NCBI GenBank assembly: GCA_002238785.1
Contig: MPNA01000010.1
Span: 1 to 64,000, forward strand
Length of the DNA stretch: 64,000 bases
Source of the DNA: a bacterium OM1 bin76
GTDB lineage: Bacteria > Actinomycetota > Acidimicrobiia > Spongiisociales > ZC4RG35
Direction: 5' to 3'
Part shown: in pieces, positions 57,268 through 64,000 of the stretch
How the letters are laid out: each line of letters opens with the position of its first letter
How positions within the stretch are numbered: the stretch's first letter is position 1
Notes under the pieces: generated by a model
Told to the model about the DNA's origin: nothing
Databases searched by the model: none
The model's input: the letters and a program-made list of their open reading frames with translations, nothing else
Position numbers and translations under genes: made by a program

Positions 57268-58580
57268 CCCGCCAGGCGGACGGCGCGGCGCGCCACGTCT
57301 CTTCCCACTGCCTCGACATCCACCGTGAGCACCTCGCCCTCCGCCATCACCTGCCTGCCCCCCACCCAGGAGGAGTGCACCGCCGCCGGGGTGCCCGACC
57401 ACACCAGTCGAGAGATGAGGTCGTCTTCGTCGGGGATCACCGGGCCGAAGGCCGGGCCGCCGGTGGAGACCGCGATCATGTCGGCCGGGCTTCCGGGAGC
57501 CAGACGTCCCAGGTCGGGCCGGCGTATGGCGTCGGCCGCTTCCCTGGTGACCATCGCCAGGGCGTCGTGAGGCAGGAGCGCCGCGGCGTCCTGCGAGCGG
57601 ATCCGGGCCAGGCGCAGCGCCATTCGCATCTCCTCGAACATGTCGAGCCGGTGATGGGAGGCCGGCCCGTCGGTGGCGATCCCCACCGGAATCCCGGCCG
57701 CCCGCATCTGTTGCACTGCGGCGATGCCGGAGGCGTGCTTGCCGTTGGAGCACGGGCAGTGGGCCACCCCGGCGCCCGCCTCGGCGAGTATGGCGATGTC
57801 GTCGGGCGAGATCCACACCGAGTGGGCGGCCACCGTGGGCGAGTCCAGCATGCCTATCTCCGCCAGGAAGGCGGTGGCCGACATGCCGGTCTGCTTGCGG
57901 ACCGCCTCCACCTCCCACTGCTGTTCGTCGACATGGATGTGGATCAACATCTGGTGGGCGGCGGCCGCTTCGGCGACGTCCCGCAGGCTCTGCTGCGACA
58001 GCGAGTACACGGCGTGGGGACCGATTCCCACCTGGATCAGGTCGCTTCCCTCCCAACGGCCGACCAGTTCGGTCATCTGATTCAACTGATGCTCCCAGGA
58101 GCCGAACAGTCCACTCAGCTTGGCGTCTTCAATGAGAGGAGCGGTGACCACGCACCGCAGTCCCGCCCACGCCGCTCCGGCTGCCACCGCCTCGCCGTAG
58201 AAGTACATCTCCATCGAGGTGGTTACTCCGCCCGACAGCAGTTCCGCGGCGCCCGCCGCCATCCCCGTCTCCACGTCCTCGGGGGTCAAACGGGCCTCCC
58301 GAGGCCACATCACCTCGTGCAGCCACCGGTCCACCGGCAGGTTCTCTCCCGCCCCTCGCAATAGAACCATGGGGGTGTGACAGTGGATGTTCACCATTCC
58401 GGGAAGCAACACGCCCTCCACCCGTTCGATGGTGGCCTCGGCTCGAGAGGGGGCGTCCTCGGCATTGCCAACCCAAACCACCTTTCCCTCTGCCACGTCG
58501 ACCACGCCAGGAGAGTGGATCGAGCCTTCGGAGTCCATGGTGATCAGATGATCCGCCATATACCGATTCGTCTGTGTCAT
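57264..58580 (-). CDS. Amidohydrolase, MTA/SAH/adenosine deaminase-like (TRZ/ATZ family)
   Basis: This 438-residue zinc hydrolase has HxH in GMVNIHCHTPMVLLRG, the His/Glu region MLIHIHVDEQQWEV, His in TVAAHSVWISPDD and Asp in IATDGPASHHRLD. It matches the family of 5'-methylthioadenosine/S-adenosylhomocysteine deaminases and chlorohydrolases. In this locus deamination of an adenine nucleoside is the most natural role. It is the first gene of the minus operon, and its start is 24 bases from the divergent mtnA start. An internal Met at 58559 is an alternative. Confidence 0.88.
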   Translation of the reverse strand: MTQTNRYMADHLITMDSEGSIHSPGVVDVAEGKVVWVGNAEDAPSRAEATIERVEGVLLPGMVNIHCHTPMVLLRGAGENLPVDRWLHEVMWPREARLTPEDVETGMAAGAAELLSGGVTTSMEMYFYGEAVAAGAAWAGLRCVVTAPLIEDAKLSGLFGSWEHQLNQMTELVGRWEGSDLIQVGIGPHAVYSLSQQSLRDVAEAAAAHQMLIHIHVDEQQWEVEAVRKQTGMSATAFLAEIGMLDSPTVAAHSVWISPDDIAILAEAGAGVAHCPCSNGKHASGIAAVQQMRAAGIPVGIATDGPASHHRLDMFEEMRMALRLARIRSQDAAALLPHDALAMVTREAADAIRRPDLGRLAPGSPADMIAVSTGGPAFGPVIPDEDDLISRLVWSGTPAAVHSSWVGGRQVMAEGEVLTVDVEAVGRDVARRAVRLAG

Positions 58581-58604
58581 CCCGTTATAGGCTAGAGGCT
58601 TGCC

Positions 58605-59672
58605 ATGCAACTGAGTAACGAACCAACATCACTGGAGACAGTGGAGTGGGAAGACGGTGTGGTGAAGATGATCGACCAGACCCGTCTGCCCCAGGAACTG
58701 GTCATCCTGGACATCTCAGACATCCCCACCCTGGTGGCGGCGATCCAGAGGCTCTCGGTGCGCGGGGCCCCGGCCATCGGGGTGGCGGGCGCCTACGGGG
58801 TGGCCCTGGCAGTGCACCTGCACGGCACTGACGGCCCGGAACTGGAGGAGGCGATCGGTGTCCTGCGGGCGGCCCGTCCCACCGCTGTCAACCTTGCCAA
58901 GATGGTCGACCGGACCGCGGCCCTGGTGTCCCTGGGCCTGGAGAGGGTGCTGGAGGAGGCTCATCTGATCCGCGACGAGGAGTTGCGCGCCTCCATCTCC
59001 ATGGGGGAGTACGGCGCCGATCTGGCCGACGAACTCATCGGCGACGCCGCGGCGCGGACCATGACCATCTGCAATACGGGCGGTCTGGCCACCGTCGCCC
59101 GAGGGACGGCGCTGGCCGTCATTCAGACCCTCCACGAACGGGGACGCCTGGAGATGGCGCTTCCCGTGGAGACCCGTCCCCTGCTGCAGGGAGGGCGTCT
59201 CACCACTTGGGAGTTGTCCCGGATGGGGGCGCCTTTCCGGTTGCTGGTGGACGGCGCCGGACCGTTTCTTCTGGCCCGGGGCGAAGCCAACCTAGTGTTT
59301 GCGGGCGCCGACCGGGTGGCCGCCAACGGCGATGTCGCCAACAAGATCGGAACTTTCAGCCTGGCTCTGGCCTCCCGCCACGCCGGGGTGCCGTTCATCG
59401 TGGTGGCGCCCGAGTCGACCATCGACATGGACACCCCGTCAGGGTCCCAGATAGAGATCGAAGACCGGGGTTCCGACGAGGTGGTCTCCGTAAGAGGGGT
59501 GGAGGTGGCTCCTCCCGGCGCCGAGGCGCTCAATCCGGCTTTTGACATCACTCCCGTAGAGTTCATAACCGCCATCGTGACCGATCGCAGAATCATCAGG
59601 CCCGATCAGGGCCAGAGCCCCCATACCGTTCCCCTGGGGGAACTGAAGCAATCCCACCCCGGGGGTACTTGA
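58605..59672 (+). CDS. MtnA-family sugar-1-phosphate isomerase
   Basis: This 355-residue aldose-ketose isomerase of the MtnA/eIF2B-alpha family has the N-terminal VRGAPAIGVAGAYGVALA, catalytic Cys in TICNTGGLATVARGTAL and catalytic Asp in FAGADRVAANGDVANKIGT. MtnA converts 5-methylthioribose-1-phosphate to the ribulose form; relatives act on 5-deoxyribose- or ribose-phosphates. A nucleoside phosphorylase and a class II aldolase are next door, and no other methionine-salvage gene (mtnB, mtnC, mtnD) is present, so a pentose-1-phosphate from nucleosides is the likely substrate. Confidence 0.93.
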   Translation: MQLSNEPTSLETVEWEDGVVKMIDQTRLPQELVILDISDIPTLVAAIQRLSVRGAPAIGVAGAYGVALAVHLHGTDGPELEEAIGVLRAARPTAVNLAKMVDRTAALVSLGLERVLEEAHLIRDEELRASISMGEYGADLADELIGDAAARTMTICNTGGLATVARGTALAVIQTLHERGRLEMALPVETRPLLQGGRLTTWELSRMGAPFRLLVDGAGPFLLARGEANLVFAGADRVAANGDVANKIGTFSLALASRHAGVPFIVVAPESTIDMDTPSGSQIEIEDRGSDEVVSVRGVEVAPPGAEALNPAFDITPVEFITAIVTDRRIIRPDQGQSPHTVPLGELKQSHPGGT

Positions 59673-59692
59673 CACACCAAGGAGGTAATCCC

Positions 59693-60724
59693 ATGAAGAA
59701 CCGCAAGATGACCCTCGGCATCTGCGCGATGCTGACCCTGGCCCTGCTGGCCTCGGCCTGCGGCGGCGAGGAAGAGGCCGAAGCGGACGGGCCCAGCCTG
59801 ATCTATGTGACTCCCAACCCGATCGGGGTCAACAAGTTCCTCGAACTGGGGCAGGTAGGGACCCAAAGGGTGGCCGATGAACTGGGCGGCGCCTGGAAGA
59901 CCTTCGAGTCCACCAACGACTCCGACCGCCGGGCCAACATCGAGGCGGCCATCGACGAGGCGCCCGACGTGGTGGTGCTGACCACCTTCACCCTGGTGGA
60001 GTTGGCCGATGAACTGTCCAAGGCCAACCCCGACCAGAAGTTCATCCTGATCGACGCCTGTCCCGACGAACCCGCCGCCAACCTGCACTGCGGAGTGTTC
60101 CGCGAGCACGAGGGCGCCTACCTGCTGGGCATCATGGCGGGCCATCTCAGCCAGGCCAAGGAGATCGGTTCGGTGGTGGCGCTGGACATCCCGTTCCTGC
60201 ACCGCTGGTCGGACAGCTTCGCGCTGGGCGCCCAGAGCATCGACCCCTCGATCACCGACACGCAGGTGTTCATCGGGGGCGACAATCCCTTCTCCGATCC
60301 CGCCCGAGCCAAGGAGCAAGCCCTGGCGGTGGCCGCCAGGGGCGCCGATCACATCTTCGCGGTGGGCGCCGGCTCCAACGGCGGCATCTTCGAAGCAGCC
60401 GTCCAGGAGGGATTCCTGAGCTACGGCGTCGATGTCAACCAGTGCCCCGAGGCGCCCGGTCACATCGTCGACAACAACCTCAAGCTGGTGGATGTCCTGG
60501 TGGAGCAGTTGGCCAAACAGGTCATTGACGGCACCGCCGGCCCGGTGGTGGCCTTCGGCCTGGCCGAGGGCGGCACCGGTGTGGTTGCGCTGTCCTCCGA
60601 CGAGGAACTGGCCGATAGCCAGTGCGTGATCGCCGACCATCCCGACATCGTGGCTGCAGTCCGCGAGGCCCGGGACGGCATCGTGGCAGGCGACATCGTG
60701 GTCCCCGACCCCCTGTTCGGTTGA
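59693..60724 (+). CDS. BMP-family nucleoside-binding lipoprotein
   Basis: This 343-residue lipoprotein has the signal MTLGICAMLTLALLASAC with a Cys lipobox. The BMP/PnrA fold shows as DGPSLIYVTPNPIGVNKFLE, VVVLTTFTLVELADEL, GAYLLGIMAGHLSQA and HIFAVGAGSNGGIFEAAV. This family binds purine and pyrimidine nucleosides for ABC import. A perfect AAGGAGGT precedes the ATG at 59693. It follows mtnA by 20 bases and leads the transporter genes. Confidence 0.92.
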   Translation: MKNRKMTLGICAMLTLALLASACGGEEEAEADGPSLIYVTPNPIGVNKFLELGQVGTQRVADELGGAWKTFESTNDSDRRANIEAAIDEAPDVVVLTTFTLVELADELSKANPDQKFILIDACPDEPAANLHCGVFREHEGAYLLGIMAGHLSQAKEIGSVVALDIPFLHRWSDSFALGAQSIDPSITDTQVFIGGDNPFSDPARAKEQALAVAARGADHIFAVGAGSNGGIFEAAVQEGFLSYGVDVNQCPEAPGHIVDNNLKLVDVLVEQLAKQVIDGTAGPVVAFGLAEGGTGVVALSSDEELADSQCVIADHPDIVAAVREARDGIVAGDIVVPDPLFG

Positions 60725-60728
60725 TTAC

Positions 60729-62252
60729 TTGACATTGGAGCTGGAACTTCGCGGGATAACCAAGCGGTACCCCGGCGTTCTCGCCAACGACGCCGTCGAC
60801 CTGGCGGTGCGTCCCGCGCAGATCCATGCCATCGTAGGAGAGAACGGGGCGGGCAAGACCACCCTGATGTCGCTTCTGTACGGGCTGTTCCCCCCCGACG
60901 AGGGGGAGATCTTCATCCGGGGGGAACCGGTCCGCTTCTCATCAGCCTTGGACGCCATCGCCGCCGGGCTGGGGATGGTGCACCAGTCCTTCAAGCTGTT
61001 TCCCACCCTCAGCGTGGCCGACAACGTGGTGTTCCGCCACGAGCCCACCCGTCGCGGTCTCATCGACCGGGCGGCCAGCGCCGCCCGGGTCCGGGACCTG
61101 GCCGATCGGTACGGCCTGGCGGTGGACCCCGAGGCGGCGGTGGAGGATCTTGCCGTGGGGGTGCTGCAACGGGTCGAGATACTGAAGGCCCTCTACCGCG
61201 ACGCCCAGGTCCTGATCCTGGACGAGCCCACCGCGGTGCTCACTCCCCAGGAGCGCGACCAACTCTTCGAGGTGATCAGGCGGCTGCGGGACGCGGGACG
61301 CACCATTTTGTTCATAACCCACAAGCTGGGTGAGGTGATGGCCATCTCCGACCGGGTGACGGTGCTGCGCAACGGGCGGGCGGTGGCCCATCTGGTGACC
61401 GCGGAGACCAATCCGGCCGAGATCACCCTGCACATGACCGGCCGGGCGGTCGACCTGGACCGCAGGGCTCCCGAACACGACCCCGACCAATTGGTCCTGG
61501 AGGTCAGCAACCTGACCGTGCGGGGAGGGCATGGACGCCCGGTGGTGGAAGACGCCAGCTTCGGGGTCAGGTCGGGCGAGATAGTGGGCATCGCCGGCGT
61601 GGCGGGGAACGGGCAGAGCGAGTTGATCGAAGCCCTGTGCGGGCTGCGGGAGACCGATGCCGGGTCGGTCACCCTTTCGGGGCGGGACATCAGCGATGCC
61701 GATGTTGCGGAGAGGCGAGCGGCCGGACTGGCGTACATACCGGAGGACCGCTACGGGGTGGGCACCACCCGCCAGGCCTCGGTCTCCGAGAACCTGCTGA
61801 TGGGCCATCAACGTCAACCGAGGATCCAGCAAAAGGGCTGGTTTGACCGGGAGGCGGTGGTGGGGCTGACCCGCCGCCTGGTGGAAGTCTTCGGGATCAA
61901 GGTGGGTTCGGTTTCCGGCCCGGTCTCCAACCTCTCGGGCGGCAACCTGCAGAAGGTGGTGGTGGCCCGGGAGATGGAGCACGGCACTGCTCTTCTCATC
62001 GCGGAGCAGCCCACCCGTGGTCTCGACATCGGCGCCATCGAGTTTGTTCACAGCCAGTTGATCGCCTATCGCGACCAGGGAGGGGCGGTGCTGATGGTGT
62101 CGGCCGAACTGTCGGAGATCCTGGCGCTGAGCACCCGGATCCTGGTGATGTTCGAAGGGCGTATCGTGGCCAGCCTCGATCCCCGCCGGGTCGCCGAGCC
62201 CGAGATCGGCCTGTACATGACCGGAGCGCACACGGAGGCGGCGGTTGCCTAG
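60729..62252 (+). CDS. Nucleoside ABC transporter ATPase (two ABC domains)
   Basis: This 507-residue ATPase has two fused nucleotide-binding domains. Domain 1: Walker A VGENGAGKTTLMSL, Walker B LILDEPTAVLTPQE and a weak signature VEDLAVGVLQRVEI. Domain 2: degenerate Walker A GVAGNGQSELIEAL, signature NLSGGNLQKVVVARE and LLIAEQPTRGLDIGA. This asymmetry is normal for the sugar/nucleoside importers of the RbsA/BmpB group. The TTG at 60729 starts two bases after the upstream stop. Confidence 0.93.
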   Translation: MTLELELRGITKRYPGVLANDAVDLAVRPAQIHAIVGENGAGKTTLMSLLYGLFPPDEGEIFIRGEPVRFSSALDAIAAGLGMVHQSFKLFPTLSVADNVVFRHEPTRRGLIDRAASAARVRDLADRYGLAVDPEAAVEDLAVGVLQRVEILKALYRDAQVLILDEPTAVLTPQERDQLFEVIRRLRDAGRTILFITHKLGEVMAISDRVTVLRNGRAVAHLVTAETNPAEITLHMTGRAVDLDRRAPEHDPDQLVLEVSNLTVRGGHGRPVVEDASFGVRSGEIVGIAGVAGNGQSELIEALCGLRETDAGSVTLSGRDISDADVAERRAAGLAYIPEDRYGVGTTRQASVSENLLMGHQRQPRIQQKGWFDREAVVGLTRRLVEVFGIKVGSVSGPVSNLSGGNLQKVVVAREMEHGTALLIAEQPTRGLDIGAIEFVHSQLIAYRDQGGAVLMVSAELSEILALSTRILVMFEGRIVASLDPRRVAEPEIGLYMTGAHTEAAVA

Positions 62253-63339
62253 GAGGTTCTTGGACGAACTGCGGAGCCTGAGCCAGCGGGCCCTGGTGAG
62301 CCCGGTGACGTTCTCTCTGCTGTTCGCCTTCGCCCTGGCCGCCGCCATCGTCGCCATCACCGGAGGCGATCCACTGGCGGCAGGGGAGGAGATGTTCACC
62401 GGAGCGGTGACCGGTTCGGGTTTGCGCAACACCCTGGGCAGGGCCATCCCCATAATCGGCATGGCTCTGGCCGTCTCCATCGCCTTCCGATCAGGAATCA
62501 TCAACCTGGGAGGAGAGGGCCAGATGGTGATCGGCGGCCTGGCGGGAACGATCGTGGCCATCTACCTGCCCGGTCCGGGGTTCTTGATCGTCCCCACCGC
62601 CATGGTCGCCGGAGCCGTGGTGGGCGCCTTGTGGGCCATGCTTCCCGCCTACGGGCAGACCAAGCTGCGGCTTCCCATTCTCATTACCAGCCTTCTCCTC
62701 AATTACGTGGCCCGGGCCATCACCGGATACCTGGTGCGGTTCCCACTGTCGGATGTCTCGGTGACCCTGGCCACCACCCGCCAGGTCCCCGAGACCGCCC
62801 GGATGCCGAAGATGCCCATATTCGGAGGGGTGAGCCTGTCCTTGATCCTTGTCATCCTGCTGGTGGTGTTGCTCTGGTTGGTCTACACCCGCACCGTGGT
62901 GGGTTACGAGACGCAGATGGCCGGGTTCAACATGCGCTCTGCCCGTTACGGAGGGATCGATGTGGAGCAGCGGACGGTTCAGGTGATGGTGGTGGGTGGC
63001 GCGATCGGGGGACTGATCGGAACTCATCTCATCATCGGCGAGGCCCTGCGCTTCATTGACGGCGAACTGGTGCTGAGCGGCTTTGCCTGGACCGGTCTCC
63101 TGGTGGCGCTGCTGGCGGTGAACCGCCCCATCCCCATCTTCGTCACGGGACTGTTCTTCTCCGGTCTGCAGATCGGAGGCCTGGCCATGCAGCGCAACGC
63201 CGGGGTGTCGTGGCGTCTCTCCCAGGTGCTGCAGGCGGTGGTGATCGTGGCGGTGGCCTGCCGTCTCGCCATCCGGCGCAGTGACCGCCCCACGGCAGAA
63301 GCGGGCGAAACCGAGGCGGCGGGGTTGGGGGAGGTCTGA
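62245..63339 (+). CDS. Nucleoside ABC transporter permease 1
   Basis: This 364-residue inner-membrane protein has about ten membrane segments and the BPD_transp_2 core RSGIINLGGEGQMVIGGLAG, which contains the cytoplasmic coupling loop (NLGGEGQM). It overlaps the ATPase gene by eight bases. The C-terminal tail is charged (RRSDRPTAEAGETEAAG). It pairs with the next permease as a heterodimer. Confidence 0.92.
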   Translation: MPRRFLDELRSLSQRALVSPVTFSLLFAFALAAAIVAITGGDPLAAGEEMFTGAVTGSGLRNTLGRAIPIIGMALAVSIAFRSGIINLGGEGQMVIGGLAGTIVAIYLPGPGFLIVPTAMVAGAVVGALWAMLPAYGQTKLRLPILITSLLLNYVARAITGYLVRFPLSDVSVTLATTRQVPETARMPKMPIFGGVSLSLILVILLVVLLWLVYTRTVVGYETQMAGFNMRSARYGGIDVEQRTVQVMVVGGAIGGLIGTHLIIGEALRFIDGELVLSGFAWTGLLVALLAVNRPIPIFVTGLFFSGLQIGGLAMQRNAGVSWRLSQVLQAVVIVAVACRLAIRRSDRPTAEAGETEAAGLGEV

Positions 63340-64000
63340 TGTTCGAGCAGATCTTCGACACCGCCCTGTTCGACTCGGCCACCCGGGCGATGATTCCCAT
63401 CCTGCTGGCGGCGCTGGGTGGGATGATCTGCGAGAGGGCCGGGGTTTTCCAGATCGCCCTGGAGGGGATCATGCTGGCGGGGGCCTTCGCGGCGGTGGCC
63501 GGTTCCTATCTGGCTCTCAGTTCCGGCGTGGGGGTGATCTTCGGGATGGCGGCCGGGATGCTGATAGCCCTGGCTCTCGCCTACGGCACGGTGACTCGCC
63601 GCGGCGATTCCATCGTGCTGGGGATAGCTCTGAACCTGCTGGCGATGGGTCTCACCGGGTTCTTGCTGCCGCAGCTTTTCGATGTGCGGGGGGTCTTCCA
63701 GCACCCCCGCATCGACGGATTGGACAGGATCGCCATTCCGGGTCTGTCGCAGATCCCATGGGTCGGACCGGTGCTGTTCGACAACACCATCCCCACCTAC
63801 CTGGCGCTTTTGTTGGTGCCGGCCCTGTGGGTGTTCCTGTTCCGCTCTCCGATCGGCTTGCGTCTGCGGGGGGTTGGTGAGCGGCCCCTGGCTGCGGAGA
63901 CTCTCGGGGTGAGTCCGACCGTCTACAAATACGGAGCGGTTCTGGCCTCCGGCGCCCTGGCCGGGATGGCCGGTGCTCAACTTTCATTGGGCAACGTGGT
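63339..64000 (+). CDS. Nucleoside ABC transporter permease 2 (partial, runs off the window)
   Basis: At least 220 residues of a BPD_transp_2 permease are present: MIPILLAALGGMICERAGVF, QIALEGIMLAGAFAAVAGSY and GDSIVLGIALNLLAMGL. Its start overlaps the upstream stop as TGATG. The normal length is about 300 residues, so roughly 80 remain beyond 64000. Confidence 0.92.
   Translation, partial: MFEQIFDTALFDSATRAMIPILLAALGGMICERAGVFQIALEGIMLAGAFAAVAGSYLALSSGVGVIFGMAAGMLIALALAYGTVTRRGDSIVLGIALNLLAMGLTGFLLPQLFDVRGVFQHPRIDGLDRIAIPGLSQIPWVGPVLFDNTIPTYLALLLVPALWVFLFRSPIGLRLRGVGERPLAAETLGVSPTVYKYGAVLASGALAGMAGAQLSLGNV

Noticed and set aside
58605-59672. Methionine salvage pathway
   Set aside because: Only the MtnA-like isomerase is present; no mtnB, mtnC, mtnD or mtnK is nearby, while nucleoside transport and phosphorolysis genes are. 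The narrower claim of a pentose-1-phosphate isomerase is preferred.

Overview
The window looks like chromosome from a high-GC actinobacterium, most likely an uncultured member of the Acidimicrobiia or a near relative. This is an inference. It rests on S-layer-like repeats of the 'GVTKGCN...YCPDRPVTRAEMA' type on a SpoIID/LytB protein, a deazaflavin (F420)-type DUF385 reductase, a Rex repressor, many GTG/TTG starts and generally high GC. No rRNA, tRNA or CRISPR array was seen.

Positions 1-13 kb are an accessory, defence-like island: an IS3-family element that cuts a Fic-domain (DUF4172) gene, an MNT/HEPN toxin-antitoxin pair, a decayed second IS3 element, a 1048-residue SF1 helicase with an N-terminal zinc ribbon and a C-terminal DUF559-like nuclease domain, a SpoIID/SLH surface protein followed by a frameshifted remnant, and a VapB45/VapC45-like pair whose toxin gene is out of frame by one base in an A5 run.

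Positions 13-40 kb are mostly ordinary metabolism. They hold SDR enzymes, a truncated Rieske dioxygenase, a three-subunit molybdenum hydroxylase operon, an enoyl-CoA hydratase-like gene, RNase H, a Na/Pi cotransporter, a glutamine amidotransferase, a UvrA-like ATPase, a nucleoside deaminase, a serpin lipoprotein, an amidase with a small partner, an amidohydrolase, a PP2C phosphatase, a geranylgeranyl-reductase-like flavoprotein, Rex, and an enolase-superfamily dehydratase. The standout is an AhpD-like gene (15848-16396, minus). An in-frame TGA sits exactly at the second Cys of its CxxC motif and is followed by a hairpin that fits the bacterial SECIS consensus, so it is a candidate selenoprotein.

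Positions 40.5-49 kb are degenerate and mobile. They hold an integrase remnant, an ORF-less group II intron, a frameshifted EamA transporter remnant, a ComF-like remnant, and a diverged 85-bp direct repeat at both edges (41043 and 48237).

Positions 49-64 kb form a nucleoside uptake and breakdown locus: BMP lipoprotein, ABC ATPase, two permeases, an MtnA-type sugar-1-phosphate isomerase, an MTA/SAH/adenosine deaminase-like amidohydrolase, a nucleoside phosphorylase, a bifunctional class II aldolase/SDR, two more SDRs and a DUF985 cupin. The gene set suggests nucleoside -> pentose-1-phosphate -> ketopentose-1-phosphate -> DHAP + aldehyde. The aldolase/SDR gene is split by a 2924-bp IS1595-family transposon with perfect 30-bp inverted ends and an 8-bp target duplication. 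The transposon carries a beta-class DNA methyltransferase fused to an Mrr-like nuclease domain. Its reading frame is interrupted at a ten-G tract, the classical signature of an ON/OFF phase-variable gene.
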